Positions 12,373-24,190 of a DNA stretch of 64,000 bases are shown here, one piece after another. Made by a program: the position numbers and the translations under genes. Below the pieces are notes generated by a model. That model saw only the letters and a program-made list of their open reading frames with translations, made no database searches and was not told the origin of the DNA. The stretch is from Byssothecium circinans (lineage: Eukaryota; Ascomycota; Dothideomycetes; Pleosporales; Massarinaceae), in assembly GCA_010015675.1 (NCBI GenBank), contig ML977035.1:97935-161934 (forward strand). Direction: 5' to 3'. Numbering within the stretch: the first letter of the stretch is position 1; the number at the start of each line of letters is the position of its first letter.

Positions 12373-15300
12373 ATGGGCAACACGCAGAGCCAAAGTGCTC
12401 TGGAGCACCATCACAAGCTCGTCAAGTCAAGGACGACCGCGAACGTACCCAGAGTCGACTCCCAATCCTCCCTCGCCCCAAGACACCTCAGCCCAAGCGA
12501 GCGCCAGCAGATCAAGTCACAGCTCCTCTCACCGCTCGAGACAGAATTTGAATGCAGCTCGGAGGAACACCCGGGGTTGGGAGAGCTGGCGGCGAGTGTA
12601 AAGCGGCGGAACTCCTTGAGGACCAACTCGATGTCCTGTTTTGGCAGCGTCCGCAACCCGAGCTCCAGGTTGAAAAGCCTGCCCAGCTCCAAGGTCTCGC
12701 TGGTCGGTAGCCATGATGTGGACTGGGAGACAGCGATGAAGATGCTGGAAGATGTGAAGCGGACCGCCTCGCCAGAGGACCTAGCAGCACTGCGTAAGTT
12801 CGAGCTGCTACCTTTCACCAAACCCCCCACTTCACAGCTACATATCAAAGTTTCGGGGCACCCTGTACCGTGCTCAAATCGCCAAAATGTCCAAGTGCTC
12901 CACTAACATCTCCCAGAGCAAGCGCTTCAATCCTGCCAACCGTCGCCTTCGCCAGGCCCTACCGCTACAGATCAGAATATCAGCTGTCGATCGTCGATTC
13001 TAAATCGCTCCACCTCTTCACTTTTCAGACGACGCTCTTTGATGGCTGCACCTGGCTTGGCTACACGGGACACAACTACAGAGAAGAACAGGCGGACTTG
13101 GAGCTCCTGGAGGACGCCTCAGATGGACCCGGAAGAGGAAGCAAAATGGCGAGTTGATAAGGTCGGGGTGTCTCCGCTTTCAAAGCTGACAGCACGCGAT
13201 GTTGCTGAAGAAAAGGAACGTTCTTCTACTCCTCGCGCGCAGACGCCTGGAGAGATGGAGTACAGCCATTTGGGATCATTACGACTCGGCTCATTGAGAA
13301 TCGCCAACGGTCCGCCATCTCCAGCAGCCAGCACAAGGTTCGACCAACAGAATCAACCCTCGGATATTTCTCGGGAAGAAGACTATTTCACGCCCACCGA
13401 ACCTTCCGATACCCTCATGATGAAACCCAGCAAACGCCAAGGACACACGAGAAGCAAGTCTGCAGCTACACCAACATCTCCTCCACTTTACCGCAAACTT
13501 CGCCTCTCTACCGCAGCTAGGAGGGCGAAAACAGTTTCAAGAGTCGACAGTCCTGTGAAAATAGAACCTCTCGCGAACGAAGAGCCTTCAGCTCCACAAA
13601 TGCATGACAATCTCGAGCCAGAACCTATAAGACGCTTGCGAGTGATGAACAAGAGCGCGGATACCCTGGCGACCATCTCAACGATGGCGAGAGAATACCA
13701 AGCTGAACCGTCCCAACAAGATGAAGCACAGAAGCATGCATCATTTCGCGAGGAAGCTTTCCAGATACTTCATGGTACCATCTTTGGCGAGCCCCTAAGC
13801 ACTGTAGATTCAGCCCAGCACGAGACCCCGCCTCCTGTTATAGCGCAACCCCAGGAAAATGACCAAAAGGCACCTGCTGAGGCAAGCATGAGCAGACTGG
13901 AGCCAAAGAAGCGGAAGGCGGACAGAAAAAGACCTCCACCAAAACAGGCAGACTCAGGATATGCTTCGGAGGGAAGCTCCATGACCATGCAGGCCAAGGC
14001 ATTGAGAGAAGGCAGTTCCTCGTTGACTACACACCCTTCAAATGCAGCAGACGGCTTTTCATGCGAAAGCAGCACCACTGGGAAAGAAGCTTGCACCGTT
14101 GAGCAAACGCTATGCGATCCTGCTTCCCAGAAGCCATTGCACTCGTCTCCAGCGGTTGAAAACATGCAACGGCAAGACTCACTGAAGACATCTCCAGTAG
14201 AAAGTCGTCCGGCATCATTGCACACTCAAAGACATGCTGAATATGCTTCTCTCTCACCAGCATCTCCCGTGGCTCGCGCTGTGTCTTACCACGCCCCTGA
14301 GATATCATCCCCTCAAACCCCAGTATCGATCGTATCGAGATTTTCGATTGATAGCAAAAACTCCCTATCCAAGCGACTACAGAAACGGCAATCTTCGTAT
14401 CAAGAGCTTCCCCTTGTGCAGACATGCGAACCTATACTTGAGCGAACCATTCCTAGCATACCCGACGAAGTGAAAAGGCAGTTCGTCCGACGCATGTCAG
14501 AGACTCCCGGCATGGAGTGCCTCATGCAAACCTATCCGAGTAGGGATCGCGTCGTGGACAACGAGAGCAAAGCTGAATCTGTTGTGGCTGTTCCAGCCAA
14601 GTTTCCTTCCCCTCCAAAAGGCCCGGAACACCGTAGCAGACACCACACGCGCTCCTCCACCGAACGTCCACCAACACCTTCTCCTAGCGGTCTCCGACGG
14701 AGCCTTTCTCTCTTCCTGAGTAAGTCGAAATCGAGGAAAGAGCACGAAAAGGAAGTAGCCCGCGAGAGGGTAAACATGCCCGCTGTGATCAACCTTGGTA
14801 CGATCGCAGGGTCACTCGGCCAATCTCCCTATGATGCCGCGATGTCTCCTGCTCCAAAAAGAACGAACACGGCACCTAAACATCCCCATCAGGTAGGGAA
14901 TGCAATGCCGCGAACACGGTCTATGGTGAGTATGGACGCCCAAACAGCGGCCGAGTTCGCTCGCACCCGCAGCAAGAACCGAGCATCGCTCCATCCTGAG
15001 ATGCCCCAACGACCGAAAAGCCATCATGATTACAACATAGATGCCGGTGAAGGCTCTATCCAGCGGCGACGATCACGAAGCTCCTACGGCGGCGACATCC
15101 CTCCTGTACCGACCCTTCAGCGCAGACCATCCACCGCCTCCGCAGCTGCTCCGGAAGTATCAGTTAACTCTCCGGTATTAAACCAAGCAAAGTCGGGCTC
15201 AAAGGTTCGCGCTCGTTCGACTGGACGAGGACGTGTGGTGTCTGAAATGGTCACCAAGTATGACCGATACGGCCAGTCAAGACCAAGTAAGGAGGAGTGG

Positions 15301-15543
15301 GAAGCATATGCGAAGCTGCAGAGTCAACGTCGAAAGTCTGCCGAACAGCAAGTACGACGGGGACAGAGACTATACACCATGGACAGCGGCTCGCAACCAG
15401 TATCCGATCAAACCTGCAGCTACGCAGGCTACGGTGCTCCTACGCGACAACTGCACAGCTATGTCAACCGCAGGAGCACGCACTACAGTGAGCACCACGG
15501 GGTCGACCTTTTCAACGTTCCTGTGTCTTTTCAGCGAGCCTAG
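12373..15543 (+). CDS. Large disordered protein with N-myristoylation signature
   Basis: About 1015 aa; no enzymatic domain recognised. Two exons, 12373-12793 and 12917-15543, with a 123-bp intron (GTAAGT donor). The ATG at 12373 is the only one in the upstream open frame and gives MGNTQSQS. This fits the N-myristoyltransferase pattern of Gly2 and Ser6, so membrane anchoring is plausible. The rest is rich in Ser, Pro, Arg and Lys with many short basic/Ser motifs of phosphorylation type (RRRSRSS, RRSLSLFLSKSKSRK). A weakly helical segment lies at about 920-950 (SKEEWEAYAKLQSQRRKS). This composition resembles fungal cortical scaffold or signalling adaptors, but no homologue can be named. Function unknown. 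Confidence 0.8.
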
Positions 15544-16261
15544 CGCTCAACCCAGACTTATGATCTCCGCTGCACACCCTTTTCAATTTCCTTGTTGATT
15601 TTTTTCTATGCAATATACCAGCGTGCATGGTGCAGCCTCTCATGTTCCTTTTCCCATCTATTTTTGGGCATTTCTGCTGCATTTTGGGCGTTGCTTCGGC
15701 ATTTCTAACTATACACACACGCACACCCACATGTCAAATCCACATGCATGGGCGGGGAGCTTTTTTCTGTTGATTAGGATCTGGGATCTGGAGTTCTGCG
15801 GCCGAATAGATACATATGGCACTTTCATAGGGGCAAAGCGGCGAAATAGCTGCCTGCGTACGCAATCAAGCAACGATTCACACTTTTACATACCTGAGGC
15901 CTGTGTCTGGTTACATGTAGGGTGGCGATTCCCACGTGCGGCGCGGCACGACTTTATCTGCGATGTTTGATATTGTGCTACTGCTGTAACATGCCTGCAT
16001 GCGTGAGATGGCGATCGTTTGTGTCATCCTTATTTTCATAAAAATTATACAGTGTGAAAGCGGGCTGGAGGGGGGGCACTGTGACAGTGAGGAATGGTTT
16101 GTGTCACTGCGCGACTTCTGCACTGCGATCGACTCTCATATCACTGGCGGGTTTTCCGGGTGGGTCTCCCAGTGTTCCCAGTGGCTGTGGTGACGTACCG
16201 CCGAAAGGACATTCGCGGAGACAGGGGTAAAGTTGATACTAGCGCGCCGTGCTCGTTATTG
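15544..16261. other. Spacer upstream of the ornithine decarboxylase leader
   Basis: Non-coding. It has short CA repeats near 15715 and no recognised gene. It probably holds the terminator of the preceding gene and the ODC core promoter. Confidence 0.35.
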
Positions 16262-16805
16262 ATGACCGCACAGCGACAGTGAAAAATCAGAACCCTCCTT
16301 CCAACACCCCCAGACCTCTTCACCCCCACCCTTCACCGACTCCCCTCCGCTGTGAAAACACACGGAGTACCAGCTAGTGAACTTGCCCTTCTCTACATCC
16401 ACCGCGACAGCCTTTGGTCGCTGCAAAGGCACCCTCCACAAAACGGCTTCGAGCCTGCTCTTCCTCGACCTCCAAATTGTCTCTGTTCGCCCCTCACCGC
16501 ACACACTCAACAACCTCCCGCCCCCTCCAGCGAACATTGCCGTCTAAATCCGACCTCGAGCGTGCGTTGTTCTCTCCCAACGCCCCCCTCGCCCCAGACT
16601 CCCCACCATTTCAGCTGCCGCATAGGAGCCTCTTAGTGGTTCTTCCTCTTGAAGGGGAAGAGTCGAGGAGTCCTCGCCCGCAACCAAGCCTCGGTTTCGA
16701 GCCCTTCCGCCCTCCTTAACGCCTGCCTGAAAGACCAGCTTTTCAGAACCTACACTACCTCTACGCAACAGTACCCATCATCCCCGCGACTGAAGAGTCC
16801 AGGGA
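16262..16805 (+). promoter_or_regulatory. Putative ODC 5' leader: hexapeptide uORF and ATG-free tract
   Basis: Immediately upstream of the ODC start there are 523 bases (16283-16805) without a single ATG on the coding strand. The tract is strongly C/T-rich. The last ATG before it, at 16262, opens a six-codon ORF (MTAQRQ, stop at 16280-16282). Absence of ATG over such a length suggests a transcribed leader under selection for scanning. Whether transcription starts upstream of the uORF is not known. Fungal and animal polyamine genes are often translationally controlled through long leaders and short uORFs. Confidence 0.5.
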
Positions 16806-18276
16806 ATGGCACCTTCTGCTATCACACCCACGACTGAGGAATACCATCTGTCCTATCAAGACTTACGGTCTGTGGATCATTCCCTAGGTGCAACGGGCGT
16901 CGACAATCATGGCGTTGCCATCTCCAAGCAGTTGATTGGGCAGGCGCTCAAGAGCCGTGTCATGGCTGTCGATTCGGATACCTGTGAAGCGGGCGAGGAC
17001 GATGCCTTCTTCGTCGCCGACCTGGGCGACGTCTACCGCCAGCACCTGCGCTGGAAGAAGAATCTGGCTCGCGTCAAGCCGCACTATGGTGAGTCCCCTC
17101 CCACCCCATCAAACATTGAGTGAAGACTGACAATTGATAGCTGTCAAGTGCAACCCTGACCCCCAAGTTCTTCGTCTCATGGCCGAACTGGGGCTCGGCT
17201 TCGACTGCGCGTCCATGAACGAGATCGAGACGATGCTGAAAATCGGCGTGGACCCATCCCGCATCATCTACGCACAGCCGTGCAAGACAAAGGCCTACGT
17301 GCGCTATGCCGCCAAAGCGGGCGTCAAGCAGATGACATTTGACAATCTCGACGAGCTCTACAAGGTCAAGCAGCTCATACCAGACGCTGAGCTTTACCTG
17401 CGCATCCTGACCGACGACTCGGCCAGCTTGTGCCAGCTCAGCAACAAGTTCGGCGCCTCGCTGAGTGACAGTGGCGATCTTCTGGAGCTGGCGAAGAAGC
17501 TAGATCTCAATGTCGTAGGCGTAGCTTTCCACGTCGGCTCCGGCGCATCCGACCCGCAAGCCTTCATCAAAGCCGTCCAGGACGCGCGTTTCGTCTTCGA
17601 CCAGGCAGAAGCTCTGGGCTTCAACATGCACACGCTCGACGTCGGCGGCGGTTTCACAGGCGACAGTTCCTTCGAGGACATGTCCGCGGTCCTCTCTTCC
17701 GCCCTCGACGCCTACTTCCCGCCGCACATCCGCGTTATCGGCGAGCCAGGCCGTTACTACGTCTCCACCGCCTTCACCATCGCATGTAGCATCATCGGCC
17801 GCCGCACCGTCAACGACGCCACTCTTGGCACCACATCCTACATGCTCTACATGAACGACGGCGTCTACGGAAACTTCTCGTGCATCCCGTTCGACCACCA
17901 GAAGCCGAAGCCGCTGGTCCTCAAGTGCGGCAACGACGTGTTGTACGACTCGCACCGCTCGGGCTACGACACGCCATCCATGACGGAGTATTCCATCTGG
18001 GGCCCGACGTGTGACGGTATCGACAAGATTCCGGATACGCACTCATTTTCCGAGGTGTTGAATATGGGGGATTGGTTGTACTTTGAGGATATGGGTGGTA
18101 AGTCTCCTTCTCTCTCCGTGCATGTTGAACAGAGGGCATGATTGCTAATTTCGTGTGAATGTATAGCTTATACAAAGTGCTCTGCCACTCCGTTCAACGG
18201 TTTCCCCAGCGCTCATGAAACGATCTATGTCTGCAGCGAGCCGGGTGCTAGTGCTTTGCTCAAACTTCCGCTCTGA
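16806..18276 (+). CDS. spe1: Ornithine decarboxylase
   Basis: PLP enzyme that converts ornithine to putrescine, the entry step of polyamine synthesis; cytosolic homodimer. 449 aa from three exons: 16806-17088, 17141-18097 and 18167-18276. The PLP lysine is in YAVKCNPDP, just after the first splice junction. Other landmarks are the histidine of FHVGSG, the glycine loop LDVGGGFTG, the phosphate-binding GEPGRYY, the substrate aspartate in MNDGVYGNF, the catalytic cysteine in WGPTCDGID and the closing MGDWLYFEDMGAYT. All expected catalytic residues are present, so this is a true decarboxylase and not an antizyme-inhibitor-like copy. Length is normal. If intron 2 were retained, the C-terminus would be replaced by about 14 residues. 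Confidence 0.97.
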
Positions 18277-19096
18277 AAGACTGAACATAGACAAGCACGA
18301 GCACAGGCAAGCATCATCACCACCTTTCGGTGGCCACTTAAGAGCAGATTAAAAGCGAATACACTTAATTTTTCCTTGTCGTGTGCCTTTTGGACTTGTG
18401 GGGTGGTTTGGGCGTGGGAAGGGAAGGGAGGAGCTACTCGTTCTTTCCGAGGGCGGATCTGTCTGCGTTGAGCATGGTTTCGTGTGCTTAGCTGTTACCG
18501 TGTATACCTGTTATAGATCGTAGCAGTTGGTACATATGCTAGACCGTTCGGGAGGCTATAAATCACAACCCACGGCTCACAACCCCCCCAATACCGTCCA
18601 TCCCAGGGGGGAATAAACAGTCCTCCTTGAATTTGTATAGAATGAATAGACTATCTGCTTTTTGTCAACTTTTATTCGAGAGCGGGGATTTGTTCGTACT
18701 GTTGATGCTGTGATTTAGTTCTCTCCACAATCAGGTCTCTGTATCTCACTTGTGAAGATGCTTATATACCTCTCACCTTTATCTTGAACTGCTTTTATAT
18801 GTTCGTAGGCTGAATAATTTATCTAAAGGTAGGAAAATAATACTGATTCCGATCACTTACTTTACTTCTCTCACTTAACATAGTTCTCGAAAATCTACTT
18901 AAGAGTAAGCTTCTGCGCCTACTACCCTCCATTCCAACCTCTTCCACATACTCTATACGGAACGACCGATTCACCTCCATGCCCCCAAAACGTACTGCCG
19001 ATAGCAACGACATCAAATCTCAACCCTAGCTCAACAAAACTACAGCCGTCCAAAAGGCAAGTCAAGCTCCTCCCAATCCACCCTCAACCTTCCAAC
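18277..19096. other. Intergenic spacer after ODC
   Basis: 820 bp, becoming AT-rich near 18650-18900. No gene recognised. It includes the 3' UTR of ODC and the promoter of the next gene. Confidence 0.4.
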
Positions 19097-19693
19097 ATGC
19101 TAACACTGAAAAAACATACACAGCCCACTCCACCCACCATGACCGCTCCCTTCAAGACCACAGTCAAACTAAACGACAAATTCAACGAGTTCCCCGAAGC
19201 CCTCCGCACCAAACTCGAAGCCGCCCACGAAGCCGACATAGCCGCTCACATGCAGCAGATCGAATCCCGCCCCGTCATCAAAGCCTCGAACCGCTACGCC
19301 GTCATCTCAGCCCAAGGAACCCGTCCCTCAGCTGCGAACTTTACTTCCACCACCACCATCCACGACAACATCGGCACCTCCAGTTCCGCCAACATCGCGC
19401 TGCTGGAGCACTTCCTCGCGAACCACACGTCCAAGATCAAGAAGTCTCCTGAACGCCGGGATTATCGCGGACAGCAGGTGGTGCCAGCTAGTACAAATTT
19501 CGTCTACTTGGAGACTGTAGACGGTGTGGCGAATCCGGACTTTGTGCTCCTTCACGCGGTCAAGTATGGGGAGATTGGATGCGGGGTGGATGCGTGTGGC
19601 TGCTTGTCGTTCTGTACGGTGGAGATTGTGGATGGGAGGTGCAGGTTTGACGCGTTGTTTGTGGAGAGGGTGGGGATTAAGATTGAGGAGTAG
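19097..19693 (+). CDS. Uncharacterised 198-aa protein
   Basis: Intronless ORF, no family recognised. The first Met is at 19097; a second (MTAPFKTTVKL, 19139) is also plausible. Helical and charged N-terminal third (LRTKLEAAHEADIAAHMQQI), a Ser/Thr-rich middle, and a C-terminal part that looks folded, with beta-type segments (NFVYLETVDG, DFVLLHAVKYGEIG), several cysteines (CGVDACGCLSFC) and the end VGIKIEE. No signal peptide or membrane span. Third-codon use passes from C at the 5' end to G/T at the 3' end, like clear genes nearby. That supports coding, but the function is unknown. Confidence 0.55.
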   Translation: MLTLKKHTQPTPPTMTAPFKTTVKLNDKFNEFPEALRTKLEAAHEADIAAHMQQIESRPVIKASNRYAVISAQGTRPSAANFTSTTTIHDNIGTSSSANIALLEHFLANHTSKIKKSPERRDYRGQQVVPASTNFVYLETVDGVANPDFVLLHAVKYGEIGCGVDACGCLSFCTVEIVDGRCRFDALFVERVGIKIEE

Positions 19694-20438
19694 GCTTGAG
19701 CGTTGAGGGAGCTAGAGAGCTGTCTGCTTTGCTTGTGAGAAACTGGAAAGGAGGGGGGGAGGCGGGGCTGGGGTTTCAAAGTTTCAAGGAGTCAGTTTTT
19801 CTTCTTTCTTGGGGGATTGGAAGTATTTAGGCGGGAAATAAGCTCTAAGAGGGCGACTTCTTCCACGTGGTACTGGGAAGTGAGATGGAACTATGCTATG
19901 GGAGGGGGAAAGGGATTGAAGGGACGGGATGGGGAAGTGGTGCCTTCTGCTCTTCTTTTGGCTCCAGAAGTGCAGGGTGTGCCTTAGTTATGTGGAATAA
20001 TAGATGTCAACCTTGTGAAACTTTGGAATATGACCGACATGTCAATCGAAATATTCATCCTCTAAACCCCAAAAACATTCTATAGAGTTCGCAAACCATT
20101 TAAGGAAGAGCGGATCGTTCAAGTGCGAGGTAGGCAACTACCGTATTATTTTAAAATTTTAAAATTTACAAATCGTGCAAGAGGGATTTTGTTTTGAGGG
20201 GTTGGGGCGGGTTGGTTACGGGAAGAAAAGTAAGCATAGGTAGAGGAGTAATATTGATGGGAGGTGGAAAGAGATAAAGAACTGGGAATTAATGCGTGGA
20301 GATAGTAAGAGTAAAGATGTATTAGAGGTCCCAATGTCACAATTGTCTAGAGCACAAGTTTAGCAACCCTTTCTAAACCCGAAAACAGTGCCAACTATAC
20401 CCAAATCTATGACAGATACACCATCACAACAGCATCAC
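19694..20438. other. Convergent intergenic spacer
   Basis: Lies between the orphan gene and the 3' end of the CoA-ligase gene. It is purine-rich, with an A/T palindrome of TTTTAAAATTTTAAAA type near 20150. No gene is seen. Confidence 0.4.
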
Positions 20439-22348
20439 CTATAGCTTCGGCTTCGGCTTCTCCTCCTCCAGCGCCTTCGACTTCAGCACCCTCCTCAGAA
20501 TCTTCCCGCTCGCGCTCTTGGGAATCTCATCCACGAATTTAACGCCGCCGCGTAACTTCTTGTGCCCTGCAACCTTCTGATTCATCCACTCCACAATCTC
20601 CTCTGCCTCTTTCTCGCCCTTTCCAAACCCGTTCTTCGGCACAACATACGCCCTCGGGTTCTCGGTAGCCTGCTCTTTATCATACACACCAATGACGGCG
20701 ACATCATCGATATTAGGGTGCGAGACGAGAATGCCCTCGAGCTCGGCAGGAGGAACTTGAAAGCCCTTGTATTTGATGAGTTCCTTGATACGATCCGTGA
20801 TGTAGAAATGGCCGTGTTGGTCCTGATATCCCACGTCTCCGGTCTTGAAATATCCGTCCTCGGTCAGGGCATGAGCGGTACCTTCAGGGTTATTGAGATA
20901 GCCTTTGAAAACATTCGGGCCGCGGATCCACAGCTCGCCCACCTCACCGGGAGCAAGCTCTTTCTCCTCCGGGGACATGTACTTCGCTTCCTGGTACGGG
21001 AGCAGCGTCCCGACCGACCCACAGTACTTGTCCCAGTCTTCCCAGGGTTGCGTGTGCGTGGTGGGACTTGTTTCCGAGAGGCCGTAGCCTTGCTTGATGG
21101 GGACTTTGAGGCGGGCGTAGACTGTGTCGACGAGTTCTCGCGTTAGGGGTGCGGCGCCGGAGTTCATCATTCGGATGCTGCTGAGATCGTACTTGGATAC
21201 TATGGGGTGCTTGCCTAGGAGGAGGACGACAGGAGGCACGACGTAGGCGAATGTGATTTTTAGTTCTTGGATGAATTTGCAGAAGTCTTCGAGGTCAAAG
21301 CGGGGCATTACTACGAGTTGAAGGCCGGAGTAAGCGGCTTGGTGAATCAAACATGTGAGACCTAGATGTGTGAGTAAGCATTCTGGATATACTTCTAGTG
21401 TAAAAGCTTGTAGGCAATTAATGCCCCGGGTAGCGAAAATTGTACCCGAATATTGCTATGCAACTGCAAGAAATGGAGCTGAACTTACCATATATGTGGA
21501 AGAAGGGCAAGAAAGCTAGTAGCTTATCACCTTCACCAGTTGGACCACCCTGCCAGCTCAACTTCCCTCCCTCTCCGGCTTTGATCATCATCGTGTTGGA
21601 CACGATATTCCTATGTGTCAACATGACGCCTTTGGGATGACCGGTCGTGCCCGAGGAATAGACCAAGAAAGCCAGATCTTCGGCAGGCTTTGTAGCCTTC
21701 GTCCGCCTGTATCTCGCTGATCCAGAAGTATTCCGAATGCTGGTAAAGTGCTTGGTCGCGTGGCTTGGATCGCGCGCATCCCCAATCACAATAATGCGTT
21801 CCAGCGGGATGCCAACCTTCTTTGCGGCCTCTTGAGCATTCTTGATAAATGGCAATTGCGTGACCAAAGCCCTAGCTCCTGAGTCCTTGAGCTGGAAAGC
21901 GAGTTCATCCACGGTATATGCCGGGTTTGCGGGACTCAGCACTCCGCCCGCCCAATGCGTGCCCCATGTTACCGCGGGAGCTGGAAGTTTGAAGTACGCG
22001 GTCAGTGTATGCTTTATATGTATGCTTTTCAAACACTGGGATTACGTACTATCGATACAGTTTGGGGTGTATAGAGCGAGGACGTCGCCTTTTTGCCAGT
22101 CCCAGAGGTGTTTAAGGCCTTTGCCGAACTCGATCGCGGTCGATTTCACTTGGGCGTAGGTGTATGAGCGCTTTGTATATGGATCGAGGTAAATGACTGT
22201 TAGCCGGTTAACAGTCGCAAAGATTGAAAAGGTTGAGGACTTCTGCACCTTTGTTATCCGGGAAAGGCTTTTCTTTGCGCTCGAAAAGAAATCCCCAGAG
22301 ATCAGTATCGGGTATGGGGATGTTGGGGTAGCTTGACTTGGAAGGCAT
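20439..22348 (-). CDS. 4-coumarate:CoA ligase-like acyl-CoA synthetase
   Basis: ANL-superfamily adenylating enzyme (acid + ATP + CoA to acyl-CoA), 553 aa. Four exons: 22348-22249, 22196-22050, 21980-21489 and 21361-20439. The ATP-binding motif YSSGTTGHPKGVMLTHRN is intact, as are QGYGLSETSP, GELWIRGPNVFKGY, GYFKTGDVGYQD and the C-terminal lysine motif SASGKILRR. Substrate class (aryl, medium or long chain) cannot be told by eye. The protein ends KPKL, a possible weak peroxisomal PTS1. A thioesterase-like gene is divergently transcribed from the same 482-bp region and ends TKL, so the two could act on the same acyl-CoA pool. The first donor (GTGCAG) is non-consensus, so exon 1 is the least certain part of the model. 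Confidence 0.88.
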
Positions 22349-22830
22349 GCTGGGTGCTGATGCACTCTTTACCCGATTGTCTCTAAAAGGTTGATTCTGA
22401 CAGAATTGATCAGGAGTGGTGTAGGAGGGAGGATTTGCAAAGTTTGTATGATTACTGACGACATCACCGTTCAAAGGATACGGGTGGCTGCGGTCACGAT
22501 GCGGGCGTAACAGGGATTCTTTCGGTAGCAGCCTCGGCTCCTGCTGTTCTGGGGAAGTGTCGCGGGGAATGAACCTCGGTGTTGGAGATCGGACCTGTCT
22601 TTCGGGGTAACCATCATGTAGCTGCAACTTCATCGTGTTCGGTAATCTTGGGGGAGGACTTTAGCGGTGCTACAAAAACCAGTTGCAAACAAGCTAGGTA
22701 GTATCCTCAGCTCAATAGACTACTTTTCATTCACTCCTTCAGTTCCCATTATTCCCACCATCCGAGACTCGAGAGGTACACATCCGAATCTCCACCAGAC
22801 CACGCTTACGAGAGCGGAGAAGGATCCACA
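22349..22830. promoter_or_regulatory. Shared bidirectional promoter of CoA ligase and thioesterase
   Basis: 482 bp between two ATGs that face away from each other. No ORF of its own is accepted; a minus-strand open frame here is upstream of the ligase start. Confidence 0.5.
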
Positions 22831-23777
22831 ATGCCCTCATGGGAGGAAGCCACGGCAGTGAAGAAGCTCGATAGCAGGACATATTCGTGCGAGCTCTTCG
22901 ACGACTGGTGTATTGGCAGCGGTATAAGCAATCCTCTCCAGCAATGGCAACATCTTGATACTAACAACACGCAGTACCCAATGGCGGATACGTGACCGGA
23001 TGCGTCCTACAAGTCGTAGCTACCCACTTCAACACCTCTCTCGCGAAGCAGAATCAACCACATACTATTGCCCTCCACGTCGAATTCCTCCGAAGAACAC
23101 AGGCCGGTCCGGCAATCTTCAAGGTGGAAGATGTGAAGCTTGGAAGACAAGCCTCAATTGTACACGTCCACATGTCACAAGATGGCCGCGAAGAAGTCGT
23201 CGCATACGTCACGAATTCGAACATGGACACTGAGGAAGGAGTGAGCTTTGACACGGAATACAAACTCTTTCCTCCACGACCCTCGGTCGACATTGGCAAG
23301 TTAGAGCTCAACACCGATCCGAACTGGAGATGGCAAGAAGCAATGCCCTTCAGCAAGTTCCGCAAAGCAACGCAAAAGGTCAAATGGCACTTCCCGCGGA
23401 ACGGGTACGTTGCGCCATATATTGCCGACGAGTGGATATGTTTCGCAGACGGAACGAATTTCACTGACACCTCGATCGGCTTCGTGGCGGACATGTTCCC
23501 TCAGATGATAGAGACATATCGGGAACAGTCACAGGGCCCGTTTTGGTATCCGACACTGTTGCTCAACCTCGATGTCAAGAAGACTCTACCACCGGGAGGA
23601 GTCAAGTGGCTGGGTGTTCGCGTGCAGATCAAGAAGATCCTCAAGGGAAGGTTGGATCTTGAAGTGCAAGTGCTTGATGCGGAGGGGGAGCTGATAGCTT
23701 TGAGCCATCATGTGGGGTTCGTGTTGGATGTCTCGAGGAACACGGCGAGTCGGAGGAAACCGGATACGAAGCTTTAG
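22831..23777 (+). CDS. Thioesterase-like (double hotdog) protein
   Basis: Predicted acyl-CoA thioesterase-superfamily protein, 297 aa, two exons (22831-22921, 22975-23777; 53-bp intron). After the splice the N-terminal hotdog reads CIGSVPNGGYVTG, followed by HTIALHVEFLRRTQAGPA, both typical of the TesB-like/4HBT_3 family. A second hotdog follows with FADGTNFTDTSIGF and WLGVRVQIKKILKGRLDLE. It should hydrolyse acyl-CoA to acid and CoA; the substrate is unknown. It ends DTKL, a weak candidate PTS1. The divergent neighbour is an acyl-CoA ligase that would catalyse the opposite step. Confidence 0.82.
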
Positions 23778-24190
23778 ATGTGTAGATGATTAAGCTAGAC
23801 AGATACCCTATGTAATATATGTGCAGTGAGAGAATACTCATTACACGCTTTCGAGACAAGTAAAGGTTATCGAACCATCATTGTCTCAGTTCATACGGTG
23901 GCGGTGGAAATGAATACCTTACTGAGCGAGATACGAGTCACGACAACGATAATTTTACGTTGACGGTGACATCTGCGAGGACCAGTTATCACAATGTTAG
24001 TCATGGTTTAAATGTTCGCTCTGAGCATTTCGCTGCGGCGGTTGATACTTTCGATGCGTTTTCAGACGATCACGTGGACATCAAACCCAAAATAGCTTAG
24101 CCTCTTGGCACACACATCTGCAACCGAGACCAAATTCACCAAGCGACGCACTCCACCAAACTTCAAGTCAACGACAACACGATCGCCAAC
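23778..24190. other. Spacer before ribosomal protein gene
   Basis: 413 bp with the thioesterase 3' end and the eL36 promoter. No separate feature recognised. Confidence 0.4.

Noticed and set aside
20439..23777. Part of a secondary-metabolite cluster
   Set aside because: No polyketide synthase, NRPS, terpene enzyme or tailoring oxygenase is nearby; neighbours are housekeeping genes.
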